NCBI RefSeq assembly: GCF_009741445.1
Contig: NZ_CP046507.1
Coordinates: 3,348,001-3,412,000, forward strand
DNA length: 64,000 bases
Direction of reading: 5' to 3'
From: Mycobacterium avium subsp. avium
Lineage (GTDB): Bacteria > Actinomycetota > Actinomycetes > Mycobacteriales > Mycobacteriaceae
Part shown: one piece after another, positions 1 to 13,535 of the stretch
Position numbering within the stretch: the first letter of the stretch is position 1
How the letters are laid out: each line of letters opens with the position of its first letter
Notes under the pieces: model-generated
What the model was told of the DNA's origin: nothing
Databases searched by the model: none
What the model saw: the letters and a program-made list of their open reading frames with translations, nothing else
Translations under genes and position numbers: made by a program

Positions 1-678
<678 letters not shown>

Positions 679-1410
679 CTACAGCGGGTGACCTTTGGCG
701 TAAGCGGTCGCCCAATCGCGCACCGCCCGGGCGTAGACACCGGAGTTGTTGTAGGCGCGCAGCGCGGTGATCCACCCCCGCGGTGTGGCGAGATCCTTTC
801 CGCGCCAACACAGATAACCCGCCGCGGCAAGCGCGGCGTCGTCGATGTTGTCCGGGCTGACCCGGCCGTCGTTGTGAGCGTCGACAGCGTAGAGCCGCCA
901 GGTCTCCGGGATGAACTGCATCGGCCCCATCGCGCGCGTCACGCCGTCCTCGTCCGTGACGTCCTCGTCGTTGTCGACGATGCGCAGCGTGCCGCCGCTG
1001 CCGTCCAGGCGGACACCCCGAATCGGGGGGCTCACATCGCCGTTGGGCGCCAGCCGCGCGCCGCGGTAGGTGCCGTGGTGGCTCTCGACCTGCCCGATGC
1101 CGGCCAGCGTGGTCCAGGCGATGTGGCACTTCGGGTTCTCGACCTCGGCGACCCGCGCCGCGTATGCGTAGGCCTCGAGCGCGATGACCGGGATCTCCAA
1201 TCCGGCCGCGCGCTGCGCGGCCCAGTCGTGCAACTGATCCGCGGGTCGACCGCTGGCGTGGGTGTCCACCGGGGGCACCGGGTCGCCGGCCGGCGGCGGG
1301 ACCCCGTCGGGGATGAACAGGCTGAGCTGCCAGGTGCAGCTGGAGGCCAGCACGATCGCGGTCGCGCCGATCACGGCGGCCGCGCGCATCCAACGCCTCG
1401 GCGACACCAT
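679..1410 (-). CDS. lpqU: Lytic transglycosylase lipoprotein LpqU
   Basis: Predicted exported murein-degrading enzyme of the MltB/SLT_2 type, cleaving peptidoglycan glycan strands outside the membrane. The 243-residue product has a basic start (SPRRW), a hydrophobic stretch and the lipobox-like LASSC; the -3 residue is Ala, so lipidation is likely but not perfect. The catalytic Glu is probably the one in GQVESHHGTYRG, and GPMQFIPETW and LRAYNNSGVYA are typical family blocks. The ATG at 1410 is chosen because AGGAAAG precedes it and because it puts the signal peptide at the N-terminus; the open frame extends further upstream. Located between mazG and eno as in M. tuberculosis, where it is Rv1022. 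Confidence 0.9.
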   Translation of the reverse strand: MVSPRRWMRAAAVIGATAIVLASSCTWQLSLFIPDGVPPPAGDPVPPVDTHASGRPADQLHDWAAQRAAGLEIPVIALEAYAYAARVAEVENPKCHIAWTTLAGIGQVESHHGTYRGARLAPNGDVSPPIRGVRLDGSGGTLRIVDNDEDVTDEDGVTRAMGPMQFIPETWRLYAVDAHNDGRVSPDNIDDAALAAAGYLCWRGKDLATPRGWITALRAYNNSGVYARAVRDWATAYAKGHPL

Positions 1411-1711
1411 GCTTTCCTGAGCTCCCCTAAAACTCGCCTGCACCAACTTCCGCCCCACCATCGTCCCATGCATTCCGGGACCGCTCGGTTGCGCCGGGCC
1501 CGCGGGCACCGATTTGTCGCCGCGTTCAGCTAATCGTCGATTAGCTGACGGTCGCCTTGGCTAGCGCGGTCAGACCGAGGCCGACCACGGGGATTCGCAA
1601 CCTCATCCGCGATATTACCGAGGCGCGGGTGCTAAATCCGGCAAACAATGCGGTGATCGCTCTCGGCGGCGGTGAACACGCCACGGGCCGATGGCCAACG
1701 GGACCGGCCGC
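1411..1711. other. 301-bp gap between mazG and lpqU
   Basis: No convincing gene. It holds the lpqU leader, a 23-bp palindrome (separate entry) and otherwise GC-rich sequence without a clear hairpin terminator for the mfd-mazG transcript. Confidence 0.6.
1526..1548. promoter_or_regulatory. 23-bp perfect palindrome, operator-like
   Basis: Arms TCAGCTAATCG and CGATTAGCTGA flank a single central T, so the site is a perfect odd-centred palindrome. With a one-base centre it cannot form a normal hairpin, which favours a binding site for a dimeric regulator over a terminator. It lies 116 bp before the lpqU start and 164 bp past the mazG stop, so lpqU (and perhaps eno) would be the target. The binding protein is unknown. 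Confidence 0.5.
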
Positions 1712-2712
1712 TCAGTTCTCGTCGCCGCCGGCGTCGTCGGTGAGCTGCTCGGCGGGGGCCGGCTCGGGATCGGTGTCGCCCGCCGGCCAGTGCTGCCGCC
1801 ACTCCTGCTCGGAGATCTCACCGAGCGGGGCGATGTCGAACTCGTCGGGGACACTGGTGCCGCGGCGCGCCGCCGCGATCGAGCGCTCGACACCGCGGAC
1901 GGTTGCCACGAAATCCAAAACCGCTGTGCGCAAAGCACTTTCAGCGTCCACGTCGGCCGATATTGCGATCGAGGTGACCTGCGGCGGGATCAGGTCGGCG
2001 GGCAGACCGGCCTTCTCGGCCCGCCCGATCACCTTCTGCGCCAGCGCCAGCGCCGGTTGCCCGGTGTGCACGTCGTCCATCACCGATTTCCGCGGCTTCT
2101 CGGCCGCCTTGCGCTCTTCCCACTGCGCCAGCTGCTCTTCGAGCGAAATGGTTTGCCCGGCAAGCACTCCCGGCACCCGGTTGCCCAGTTTGCGGATCAG
2201 CGCGGCGGCGACGTCGTCGATGGTGAAGGCCGACTGCGGGGCGTCCTCGGCGATGCGGGCGTGGAAGAGGACCTGCAGCAGCACGTCACCGAGCTCGTCA
2301 CGCAACGCCTCGGCGTTGCCGCCGGCCACCGCGTCCAGCAACTCGTAGGTCTCCTCCAGCAGAAACCGGCGCAGCGACTCGTGGGTTTGCTCACTTTCCC
2401 ACGGTCCGGCGGTGCGCAGCTTGTCCATCATCGCCACCGCGTCGACCAGCCGTTCGCCGCGCGGGGCGTCCGGCGCCGAGATCAGCCGCGCCCCGGCGGC
2501 CAGCCGGGCGGTGACGGCGGGGTGGTCGCGGTCCGACGACAGCAGCACCGGCGCCGGGTCATCGGGGTCGCCGGAGTGCACCGGGCGCGCCGCCGGCAGC
2601 GACCAGGGCACCGCGATCGGCATCTCCTCGGTGTACTGCACCTCGCCGGTGAGATGCTCGACGGCCTCGACCGGCACCAGCGACGGCCGGCGCGGGTCGC
2701 ACAAGATCACAA

Positions 2713-2716
<4 letters not shown>
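1712..2716 (-). CDS. mazG: Nucleoside triphosphate pyrophosphohydrolase MazG
   Basis: Hydrolyses (d)NTPs, including damaged ones, to NMP and pyrophosphate; in mycobacteria it sanitises oxidised nucleotides such as 5-OH-dCTP. The 334-residue protein has an N-terminal extension with no recognisable motif and a C-terminal MazG domain. The all-alpha NTPase signature is intact: EETYE at about 121-125 followed by ELGD at 141-144, the Mg-binding acidic residues. The start is a GTG whose bases overlap the mfd stop (GTGA), so the two genes are translationally coupled, a DNA-repair and pool-sanitising pair. Corresponds to Rv1021. Confidence 0.95.
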
Positions 2717-6372
<3,656 letters not shown>

Positions 6373-6546
6373 GATGAATTCCATTCTAGGGCGGCGCGCC
6401 CGGCTCCCTGCTCCCGCCGACGCGGCGCTCGCCGCCGCCGGGCGGGACCGCCGGACGGGGGCGAACCACGTCAATATTGAGCTCGTCGCCGTCAAGGGAG
6501 CGTAAGAAACGCACCGGCCGGCGCCCCGCGCGCGCAGGTTGGATGC

Positions 6547-7887
6547 ATGACATTGCTGGACATCCTGCCGTCGCTGGGTCACGCGGCTCCCCCACGGTTC
6601 GATCCCGCGATCTGGCCCGTCACCGCCCATCCCGACGAGGAGGGCCGGCTGTGCGTCGGCGGCGTGCCGCTGGGCGACGTCGCCGACGAGTTCGGCACCC
6701 CGGTCTACGTCGTCGACGAAGCCGACTTCCGGTGCCGCGCCCGCCGGTACCGCAGGGCGCTGCGCGGCGTCGAGGTGGTCTACGCCGGCAAGTCGCTGCT
6801 GAGCACCGCGGTGGCCCGGTGGGCCCGCGAGGAGCGCCTCGGCGTCGACGTCTGCTCGGCCGGTGAACTGGCCACCGCGCTGGCCGGCGGGGTCGACCCG
6901 GCCCGCATCGTCATGCACGGCAACGCGAAATCGCCCGAGGAGCTGCGCGAGGCGGTGCGCGTCGGGGTGGGCCGCATCGTGCTGGATTCGACCATCGAGA
7001 TCGCGTATCTGGCCGGCCTGGCCCGTCGCCGCCAGCCGGTGCTCATCCGGGTCACCCCCGACATCGACATCCACGGGCACCGCGCCGTCACCACCGGCGT
7101 CAGCGACCAGAAGTTCGGCTTCACCCTGGCCGGCGACCACGCGGCCGACGCGGTGCGCCGGGTGCTGGCCCACCCCATCCTCGACCTGGTCGGCCTGCAC
7201 TGCCACCTCGGCTCGCAGGTGTCCGACCCCGCCCTGTACGGCGAGGCGATCCGCCGGATGATCGCCGCAATGGCCGATGTCCGGGCCCGGCACGGCGTCA
7301 TCCTGACCGAGCTGAATATCGGTGGGGGACATGCCATTCCGTATGCGTCCGGCGACCCGGAGCTGAACCTCGACCAGCTGGCCGACGTGATCGAGGACGC
7401 CCTGGACGAGGCGTGCGCCGCCGAGCGGTTCCCCCGCCCGCAGATCGTGGTGGAGCCGGGCCGGGCCATCAGCGGTCGGGCCGGGGTGACCCTGTACCGG
7501 GTGTGCTCGGTGAAGACGCAATGCGGCGGGCGGACCTTCGTCGCCGTCGACGGCGGCATGAGCGACAACCCGCGGGTGTCGCTGTACGGCGCGCGGTATG
7601 CCGTCGCGCTGGCCAACCGGCATCCGCTGGGCCTCAAGCAGCGGGTCACGGTGGCGGGCCGGCACTGCGAGTCCGGCGACGAGATCGCCCGCGACGTCGG
7701 GCTGCCCGCCGATCTGCGCCCGGGTGACCTGCTGGCCGTGGCCTGTACCGGCGCCTACCACCACAGCATGGCGTCGAACTACAACATGGTCGGGCGCCCG
7801 CCGCTGGTGGCGGTCAGCGAGGGCCGGGCCCGGGAACTGGTCCGCCGCGAAACCGTGGCCGACCTGCTGGCCCGCGACCGCGGGTAG
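6547..7887 (+). CDS. Diaminopimelate decarboxylase-like PLP enzyme (second LysA paralogue)
   Basis: Fold-type III PLP-dependent decarboxylase, most like meso-diaminopimelate decarboxylase, the last step of lysine synthesis. The 446 residues carry the PLP lysine (YAGKS, K82), HGNAK, the HCHLGSQ block, the phosphate-binding GGG, EPGR near 304, the catalytic Cys in HCESGD near 373 and the MASNYN block that contacts the cofactor, so it looks active. Mycobacteria keep their standard lysA next to thrA-homoserine genes; this copy stands alone between mfd (divergent) and a TetR gene (convergent), and I do not recall a gene here in M. tuberculosis. It may act on another D-centred amino acid. Its substrate is inferred from motifs only. 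Confidence 0.82.
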   Translation: MTLLDILPSLGHAAPPRFDPAIWPVTAHPDEEGRLCVGGVPLGDVADEFGTPVYVVDEADFRCRARRYRRALRGVEVVYAGKSLLSTAVARWAREERLGVDVCSAGELATALAGGVDPARIVMHGNAKSPEELREAVRVGVGRIVLDSTIEIAYLAGLARRRQPVLIRVTPDIDIHGHRAVTTGVSDQKFGFTLAGDHAADAVRRVLAHPILDLVGLHCHLGSQVSDPALYGEAIRRMIAAMADVRARHGVILTELNIGGGHAIPYASGDPELNLDQLADVIEDALDEACAAERFPRPQIVVEPGRAISGRAGVTLYRVCSVKTQCGGRTFVAVDGGMSDNPRVSLYGARYAVALANRHPLGLKQRVTVAGRHCESGDEIARDVGLPADLRPGDLLAVACTGAYHHSMASNYNMVGRPPLVAVSEGRARELVRRETVADLLARDRG

Positions 7888-7903
7888 CCCTGGCTCGCCG
7901 CTC

Positions 7904-7950
7904 GTAACGCCACGGCGGCCGAATCCGGCCGGAGACCGCCGTGGCGTTAC
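7904..7950. terminator. Bidirectional hairpin between convergent genes
   Basis: A perfect 15-bp inverted repeat, GTAACGCCACGGCGG and CCGCCGTGGCGTTAC, separated by 17 nt. It fills the space between the stop of the decarboxylase and the stop of the TetR gene and has no U-tract, as usual for mycobacterial intrinsic terminators. Confidence 0.75.
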
Positions 7951-7963
7951 ACCCGCGGAACGC

Positions 7964-8623
7964 TCACTCGTCTTGCAGCCGGGGGTCGGCTTCCAGATGC
8001 GTCAACCCGTTCCACATCAGGTTGACCAGGTGGGCGGCCACCACTTCCTTCTTGGGCTCGCGGGTGTCGAGCCACCATTGCGCCGTCATCGACACCGAAC
8101 CCACCAGCGCCTGGGCGTACAGCGGCGCCAGGTCGGGGTCCAGGCCGCGCCGGGCGAAGTCGCCGGCCAGGATGGAGCTGACCTGGCTGACGGCGTCGTT
8201 GAGCAGGCTGGAGTAGGTGCCCGAGCTGATCGCGGCCGGCGAGTCGCGGATCATGATCCGGAAGCCGTCGGTGCGCTCCTCGACGTAGGTGAGCAACGCC
8301 AGCGCGACCCGCTCGACGCGCACCCGGGACCGGTTGTTGGTCAGCGACGAGGTGATGCCGTCCAGCAACGCCGACATCTCCCGGTCGACGACGACGGCGT
8401 ACAGGCCCTCCTTGCCGCCGAAATGCTCGTAGACCACCGGCTTGGACACGTTGGCGCGCAGCGCGATCTCCTCGATCGAGGTGCCCTCGTAGCCGCGTTC
8501 GGCGAACAGCGAGCGCGCGATGCCGATGAGCTGCTGCCGGCGCTCGCTGCCGGTCATCCGCGCGCGCGGCGCCCGCACCTCCTTGTCCGGGTCCTTGTGG
8601 GTTTGCGAGTCCAGCACGGCCAC
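7964..8623 (-). CDS. TetR-family transcriptional regulator (Rv1019-like)
   Basis: 219-residue TetR repressor. The N-terminal helix-turn-helix reads [20 protein letters not shown], a classic TetR DNA-binding helix, followed by a variable ligand domain containing a conserved WWLD near residue 180. It starts at a GTG. The gene is divergent from the tRNA-Gln/glmU block, with a 112-bp gap that must hold its own promoter and that of the tRNA. In M. tuberculosis the same position is taken by Rv1019, an autoregulated TetR protein transcribed with mfd. Here the decarboxylase gene separates it from mfd, so that linkage is broken. Ligand unknown. Confidence 0.9.
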   Translation of the reverse strand: MAVLDSQTHKDPDKEVRAPRARMTGSERRQQLIGIARSLFAERGYEGTSIEEIALRANVSKPVVYEHFGGKEGLYAVVVDREMSALLDGITSSLTNNRSRVRVERVALALLTYVEERTDGFRIMIRDSPAAISSGTYSSLLNDAVSQVSSILAGDFARRGLDPDLAPLYAQALVGSVSMTAQWWLDTREPKKEVVAAHLVNLMWNGLTHLEADPRLQDE

Positions 8624-8735
8624 GTCAATCAGCGTATAGCGTCGCCCGCGCCGTGCCGCCCGTCTTTCCCGCGGCGCCGCGATCGGCCCGCAGCGTCTAA
8701 AGTCTTGGGTTGGCGCGGCCCTAGGGGCCCGGCGA

Positions 8736-8807
8736 TCCGTCGTGGTGTAATCGGCAGCACATCAGATTTTGGTTCTGAGAGTTCAGGTTCGAGTCCTGGC
8801 GACGGAG
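8736..8807 (+). tRNA. tRNA-Gln (anticodon TTG)
   Basis: Cloverleaf can be drawn by hand. The acceptor stem is TCCGTCG/CGACGGA. The anticodon stem TCAGA/TCTGA encloses loop TTTTGGT with anticodon TTG, and the T-arm contains GGTTCGAGTCC. The discriminator is G8807 and no CCA follows directly, so CCA must be added after transcription. A possible -10 (TAAAGT) lies at 8698-8703. It precedes glmU by 107 bp. Confidence 0.95.
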
Positions 8808-8914
8808 CACCAACAGGCACGAGCCCTTTTGCCTCGAGCGTGCCGCAAGTGCCACGCTTGACGGCGTGTCGTCGCACCGACGGGCACCGTCGCGCCGGGG
8901 TTTGAGGAGGGTCG

Positions 8915-10387
8915 ATGTCGTCTCCTGGTGATACCGCGGTCCTGGTGCTGGCGGCCGGGCCCGGCACCCGGATGCGGTCGGACACCCCGAAGGTGCTGCA
9001 CACGCTCGGCGGCCGCAGCATGCTGTCCCATCTGCTGCACGCCATCGCCAAGGTGGCGCCGCAACACCTGGCCGTGGTGCTGGGCCACGACCACGAGCGC
9101 ATCGCCCCGCTGATCGCCGACTGGGCCGACGACCTGGGCCGCCCCATCGACGTGGCGCTGCAGGAACGGCCCCGCGGCACCGGCGACGCCGTCCGGTGTG
9201 GCCTGTCGGCGCTGCCCGACGACTACGCCGGCGTCCTGGTCGTCACCTCCGGCGACACCCCGCTGCTGGACGCCGACACCGTGGCCGACCTGATCGCCGG
9301 CCACACCGCGACCCGGGCCGCGGTCACCGTGCTGACCACGACGCTGAGCGACCCCAGCGGCTACGGCCGCATCCTGCGCACCCAGGACAACGAGGTGACG
9401 GCGATCGTCGAGCACGCCGACGCCACCGAATCGCAACGCGAAATCCGCGAGGTCAACGCCGGGGTGTACGCCTTCGACACGGCGGCGTTGCGCTCGGCGC
9501 TGAACCGGTTGAGCGCCGACAACGCCCAGCAGGAGCTGTACCTGACCGACGTCATCGCGATCCTGCGCGGCGACGGCCTGCCCATCCGCGCCCGCCACGT
9601 CGACGACAGCGCGCTGGTGGCCGGCGTCAACAACCGCGTGCAGCTCGCCCAGCTGGGCGCCGAGCTCAACCGCCGCATCGTGGCCGCCCATCAGCTGGCG
9701 GGCGTGACCGTCGTCGACCCGGCCACCACCTGGATCGACGTCGACGTCACCATCGGTCGCGACACCGTCATCCACCCGGGCACCCAGCTGCTGGGCCGCA
9801 CCCAGATCGGCGGCCACTGCGTCGTCGGGCCGGACACCACCCTGACCGACGTCAGCGTCGGCGACGGCGCGTCGGTGGTGCGCACCCACGGCACCGGGTC
9901 GTCCGTCGGCGCCGGCGCCACCGTCGGCCCGTTCGCCTATCTGCGGCCCGGCACCGTGCTGGGCGACGACGGCAAGCTGGGGGCGTTCGTCGAGACCAAG
10001 AACGCCACCATCGGCACCGGCACCAAGGTGCCGCACCTGACCTACGTGGGCGACGCCGACATCGGCGAGCACAGCAACATCGGCGCCTCCAGCGTGTTCG
10101 TCAACTACGACGGCGAGTCCAAGCGGCGCACCACCGTGGGCTCGCACGTGCGGACCGGGTCCGACACCATGTTCGTGGCCCCGGTCACGGTCGGCGACGG
10201 CGCCTACACCGGGGCGGGCACCGTGGTGCGCGAGGATGTGCCGCCCGGCGCGCTGGCGGTGTCCGCCGGTCCGCAGCGCAACATCGAGGGCTGGGTGCGC
10301 CGCAAACGCCCCGGCAGCGCGGCCGCGCGAGCGGCGGAGGCCGCCGAGAAGGCCGCCGGGGGCCGTCCCGCCGGGGAGGCCGAATAG
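8915..10387 (+). CDS. glmU: Bifunctional GlmU: GlcN-1-P acetyltransferase / GlcNAc-1-P uridyltransferase
   Basis: Makes UDP-GlcNAc, precursor for peptidoglycan and for the arabinogalactan linker. The 490-residue product has the nucleotidyltransferase signature [11 protein letters not shown] at 12-22, then PRGTGDA. A C-terminal left-handed beta-helix of hexapeptide repeats carries the acetyltransferase site ([20 protein letters not shown]). It ends in an Ala-rich tail typical of mycobacterial GlmU. A strong GAGGAGG site lies before the ATG. It is followed by prsA after 112 bp that hold a weak 7-bp hairpin (10394-10416). Equivalent to Rv1018c and expected to be essential. Confidence 0.98.
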   Translation: MSSPGDTAVLVLAAGPGTRMRSDTPKVLHTLGGRSMLSHLLHAIAKVAPQHLAVVLGHDHERIAPLIADWADDLGRPIDVALQERPRGTGDAVRCGLSALPDDYAGVLVVTSGDTPLLDADTVADLIAGHTATRAAVTVLTTTLSDPSGYGRILRTQDNEVTAIVEHADATESQREIREVNAGVYAFDTAALRSALNRLSADNAQQELYLTDVIAILRGDGLPIRARHVDDSALVAGVNNRVQLAQLGAELNRRIVAAHQLAGVTVVDPATTWIDVDVTIGRDTVIHPGTQLLGRTQIGGHCVVGPDTTLTDVSVGDGASVVRTHGTGSSVGAGATVGPFAYLRPGTVLGDDGKLGAFVETKNATIGTGTKVPHLTYVGDADIGEHSNIGASSVFVNYDGESKRRTTVGSHVRTGSDTMFVAPVTVGDGAYTGAGTVVREDVPPGALAVSAGPQRNIEGWVRRKRPGSAAARAAEAAEKAAGGRPAGEAE

Positions 10388-10499
10388 ACACCGCGGGTTG
10401 GGTAGCTGGCAACCCGGCGACATTTCCGTACTATTCGCTTCGTACGATGGGGCCTTCTTTTGATCCTCATCTCGACCCCGACATGGCGAGGGCAGTGCG

Positions 10500-11480
10500 T
10501 TGAGCCACGACTGGACCGATAACCGCAAAAATCTGATGCTCTTCTCCGGTCGTGCGCACCCGGAGCTGGCCGAGCAGGTGGCCAAGGAACTCGACGTCCA
10601 CGTCACCGCCCAGACCGCGCGCGAGTTCGCCAACGGCGAGATCTTCGTGCGGTTCCACGAATCGGTGCGCGGCTGCGACGCGTTCGTGCTGCAGTCCGCC
10701 CCGGCGCCGGTGAACAGCTGGCTGATGGAACAGCTGATCATGATCGACGCCCTCAAGCGGGGCAGCGCCAAGCGGATCACCGCGGTGATGCCGTTCTACC
10801 CGTACGCCCGCCAAGACAAGAAGCACCGCGGCCGCGAACCGATCTCGGCGCGCCTGGTCGCCGACCTGCTCAAGACCGCCGGCGCCGACCGGATCGTGAC
10901 CGTCGACCTGCACACCGATCAGATCCAGGGCTTCTTCGACGGGCCGGTCGACCACATGCGCGGGCAGAACCTGCTCACGGGCTACATCCGCGACAACTAC
11001 CCCGACGGCAACATGGTCGTCGTCTCCCCCGACTCCGGCCGGGTGCGCATCGCCGAGAAATGGGCCGACGCGCTGGGCGGCGTGCCGCTGGCCTTCATCC
11101 ACAAGACCCGCGATCCGCGGGTGCCCAACCAGGTGGTGTCCAACCGCGTGGTGGGCGAGGTGGCCGGCCGGACCTGCGTGCTGATCGACGACATGATCGA
11201 CACCGGCGGCACCATCGCCGGCGCGGTCAAGCTGCTGCGCGACGAGGGCGCCGGCGACGTGATCATCGCCGCGACCCACGGTGTGCTCTCCGATCCGGCC
11301 GCCGAGCGCCTGGCCTCCTGCGGCGCCCGGGAGGTGATCGTGACCAACACCCTGCCGATCGGCGAGGAAAAGCGGTTCCCGCAGCTGACGGTGCTGTCCA
11401 TCGCGCCGCTACTGGCAAGCACCATCCGGGCGGTCTTCGAAAACGGTTCGGTCACAGGGCTTTTCGACGGGGACGCCTAG
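10500..11480 (+). CDS. prsA: Ribose-phosphate pyrophosphokinase PrsA
   Basis: Makes PRPP from ribose 5-phosphate and ATP, feeding nucleotides, His, Trp and, in mycobacteria, decaprenyl-phospho-arabinose for the cell wall. The 326 residues match the M. tuberculosis enzyme almost throughout: RQDKKHRGREPIS (flexible loop), VTVDLHTDQIQGFF (Mg-PRPP motif) and CVLIDDMIDTGGTI (PRPP-binding loop). The start is a TTG within GTGCGTTGAGCC, chosen because the product then begins MSHDWTDNRKNLMLF as in Rv1017c. Possible -10 hexamers TACTAT (10429) and TACGAT (10443) lie upstream. It is directly followed by arsC with no gap. Confidence 0.97.
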   Translation: MSHDWTDNRKNLMLFSGRAHPELAEQVAKELDVHVTAQTAREFANGEIFVRFHESVRGCDAFVLQSAPAPVNSWLMEQLIMIDALKRGSAKRITAVMPFYPYARQDKKHRGREPISARLVADLLKTAGADRIVTVDLHTDQIQGFFDGPVDHMRGQNLLTGYIRDNYPDGNMVVVSPDSGRVRIAEKWADALGGVPLAFIHKTRDPRVPNQVVSNRVVGEVAGRTCVLIDDMIDTGGTIAGAVKLLRDEGAGDVIIAATHGVLSDPAAERLASCGAREVIVTNTLPIGEEKRFPQLTVLSIAPLLASTIRAVFENGSVTGLFDGDA

Positions 11481-11828
11481 ATGGCTCAGGGCGCGACCAT
11501 CTACCACAACCCCCGCTGCAGCACCTCCCGCAAGACGTTGGAGTTGTTGCGCGACAACGGTTTCGAGCCGAGCATCGTCGAATACCTGAAGACCCCGCCG
11601 TCGCGCGCCGAACTGGTGAAGATGATCCGCGACGCCGGCATCGACGTGCGCACCGCGGTGCGCAAGCGCGAGTCGCTGTATGACGAGCTCAACCTGGCCG
11701 AGGCGTCCGACGAGCAGTTGCTCGACGCCATGATCGAACACCCGATTCTGATCGAACGGCCCTTCGTCGTCACGCCGAAGGGCACTCGGCTGGCCCGCCC
11801 GATCGACGCGGTCCGCGAGATTCTGTGA
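11481..11828 (+). CDS. ArsC/Spx-family reductase, arsenate-reductase-like
   Basis: 115-residue thioredoxin-fold protein of the glutaredoxin-coupled ArsC family. The active-site Cys is in HNPRCSTSRKTL, close to the N-terminus as in E. coli ArsC. The later ERPFVVTPKGTRLARP block supplies the Arg residues that hold arsenate. The start ATG follows the prsA stop immediately and its own stop overlaps the lpqT start (GTGA), so it is embedded in a prsA-arsC-lpqT operon. As I recall, M. tuberculosis has lpqT directly after prsA, so this looks like an insertion here or a loss there. No arsenite pump or ArsR gene is nearby, so the true substrate may be another oxyanion or a protein thiol. Confidence 0.85.
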   Translation: MAQGATIYHNPRCSTSRKTLELLRDNGFEPSIVEYLKTPPSRAELVKMIRDAGIDVRTAVRKRESLYDELNLAEASDEQLLDAMIEHPILIERPFVVTPKGTRLARPIDAVREIL

Positions 11829-12487
11829 ACCGACTCCGCGGCTGCGCGGCCGTCGCCGCGGCGGTTGCACTGGCCGTGGCCACCGCCGGCTGCGCACCGA
11901 AACCGCCCGACTACCAATCGATCCTGTCGAAGACGCCGACGACGACCACCACCACCACCAGCGCCACGGCGAAGCCGGTCCCGCTGTCGCAGTATCTGCA
12001 GAGCATCGGTGTCACCGGGCAGCAGGTGGCCCCGGCGTCGCTGCCGGATCTGACGGTGTCGATCCCGACCCCGCCGGGCTGGGCGCCGTTCAGCAGCCCG
12101 AACATCAGCCCGCAGACGGTGATGATCTCCAAGGGCGGCAAGTTCCCCACGGCGCGGCTGGTGGTCTTCAAGCTGAGCGGCGATTTCGACCCGGCCCAAG
12201 TCATCAAGCACGGCAACGACGACGCGCAGCTGTTCGAGAACTTCAAGCAGCTGGACGCGTCCGGCGCCCCGTACAACGGCTTTCCCTCGTCGATGATCCA
12301 GGGCAGCTACGACCTGGACGGCATGCGGCTGCACAGCTGGAACCGGATCGTCATCGCCACCGGATCGCCGCCGGCGCATCAGCGCTATCTGGTGCAGCTC
12401 ACGATCACCAGCCTGGCCGATCAGGCCGCCGCGGAGTCGACCGACATCGAGGCGATCATCCACGGCTTCGTGGTGGCGGCGAAGTAG
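11825..12487 (+). CDS. lpqT: Lipoprotein LpqT (LpqN/LpqT family)
   Basis: 220-residue cell-envelope lipoprotein. A signal peptide of about 22 residues ends in the lipobox TAGC (VATAGCAPKPP). It is followed by a Thr-rich linker and the LpqN/LpqT domain (LTVSIPTPPGW near the start, IHGFVVAAK at the end), a Mog1/PsbP-like fold. It begins with a GTG overlapping the arsC stop. Equivalent to Rv1016c. Biochemical role unknown; related LpqN binds periplasmic cell-wall enzymes, so a helper role in envelope assembly is possible. Confidence 0.93.
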   Translation: MNRLRGCAAVAAAVALAVATAGCAPKPPDYQSILSKTPTTTTTTTSATAKPVPLSQYLQSIGVTGQQVAPASLPDLTVSIPTPPGWAPFSSPNISPQTVMISKGGKFPTARLVVFKLSGDFDPAQVIKHGNDDAQLFENFKQLDASGAPYNGFPSSMIQGSYDLDGMRLHSWNRIVIATGSPPAHQRYLVQLTITSLADQAAAESTDIEAIIHGFVVAAK

Positions 12488-12529
12488 CCGCCCGGCGCCC
12501 GGCGGCCGCGGCGATTAGTGTTAGCAGCC

Positions 12530-13399
12530 ATGACAGGCTGGACCGCCGCAGACCTACCGTCGTTCGCGCAGCGAACCGTCGTCATCACCGGCGCCAACAG
12601 CGGGTTGGGTGCGGTGACCGCCCGCGAGCTGGCGCGACGGGGGGCCACCGTCATCATGGCCGTGCGCGACACCCGCAAGGGCGAGGCGGCCGCGCGGACG
12701 ATGGCCGGCCAGGTCGAGGTCCGCGAACTCGACCTGCAGGATCTGTCGTCGGTGCGCCGGTTCGCCGACGGGGTGAGCGGGGCCGACGTGCTGATCAACA
12801 ACGCCGGCATCATGGCCGTCCCGTACGCGCTGACCGTCGACGGCTTCGAGAGCCAGATCGGCACCAACCACCTGGGCCATTTCGCGCTGACCAACCTGCT
12901 GCTGCCCCGGCTCACCGACCGCGTCGTGACGGTGTCGTCGATGGCGCACTGGCCGGGACGGATCAACCTCGAGGACCTGAACTGGCGGTCGCGCCGGTAC
13001 TCGCCGTGGCTGGCCTACAGCCAGTCCAAGCTGGCCAACCTGCTGTTCACCAGCGAGCTGCAGCGCCGCCTGACGGCCGCCGGTTCCCCGCTGCGCGCGC
13101 TGGCCGCCCACCCCGGCTACTCGCACACCAACCTGCAGGGCGCCTCGGGCCGCAAGCTGGGCGACGCGCTGATGTCGGCGGCGACGCGGGTCGTCGCCAC
13201 CGACGCCGATTTCGGCGCCCGGCAAACCCTGTACGCGGCGTCCCAGGATCTGCCCGGGGACACCTTCGTCGGCCCCCGCTTCGGTTACCTGGGCCGCACC
13301 CAACCGGTCGGACGCAGCCGGCGGGCCAAAGATGCCGGCATGGCGGCGGCGCTGTGGGCGCTCTCCGAGCAGCTCACCAAGACCGAATTTCCGCTCTGA
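12530..13399 (+). CDS. Short-chain dehydrogenase/reductase
   Basis: NAD(P)-dependent oxidoreductase of 289 residues. The Rossmann motif is VVITGANSGLG at about 17-27, the NNAG element is LINNAGIMAVP, and the catalytic Ser and Tyr-Lys pair are in TVSSMAHW and YSQSK, so it is a complete classical or extended SDR of the WW-oxidoreductase/retinol-dehydrogenase-like group common in actinobacteria. ATG 12530 is preferred over an in-frame GTG 12 nt earlier because it gives the shorter N-terminus usual for the family; neither has a strong ribosome site. It lies between lpqT and rplY. Substrate unknown. Confidence 0.85.
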   Translation: MTGWTAADLPSFAQRTVVITGANSGLGAVTARELARRGATVIMAVRDTRKGEAAARTMAGQVEVRELDLQDLSSVRRFADGVSGADVLINNAGIMAVPYALTVDGFESQIGTNHLGHFALTNLLLPRLTDRVVTVSSMAHWPGRINLEDLNWRSRRYSPWLAYSQSKLANLLFTSELQRRLTAAGSPLRALAAHPGYSHTNLQGASGRKLGDALMSAATRVVATDADFGARQTLYAASQDLPGDTFVGPRFGYLGRTQPVGRSRRAKDAGMAAALWALSEQLTKTEFPL

Positions 13400-13412
13400 G
13401 GTGCGCATGCGC

Positions 13413-13418
13413 TAACCT
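13413..13418 (+). promoter_or_regulatory. Possible -10 element for rplY
   Basis: TAACCT fits the mycobacterial SigA -10 (TANNNT). It lies 118 bp before the rplY start and just after the SDR gene. No convincing -35 is visible. Confidence 0.3.
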
Positions 13419-13535
13419 GGCCGGGCGTCACGGCGAGGGTGGCTGGCTGGCCAGCACCGTTATCGACGGAGACCGACGACTGTCGCGTCCTGGCCTTGCC
13501 CCGAACACAGCGCAACAGCACACAGGAGCGACACG

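Noticed and set aside
6373..7764. N-terminal extension of the mfd frame
   Set aside because: Antisense to the decarboxylase gene; Mfd homology begins at [12 protein letters not shown].
8808..8914. Riboswitch or ribozyme (glmS type) before glmU
   Set aside because: Only short weak hairpins are visible (for example CACGC/GCGTG around 8852-8868); nothing resembles a known aptamer, and glmU is not a glmS-ribozyme gene.
8783..10780. Minus-strand open frame of 665 codons opposite glmU
   Set aside because: Antisense shadow with Gly/Gln/Arg-rich repeats and no recognisable domain.
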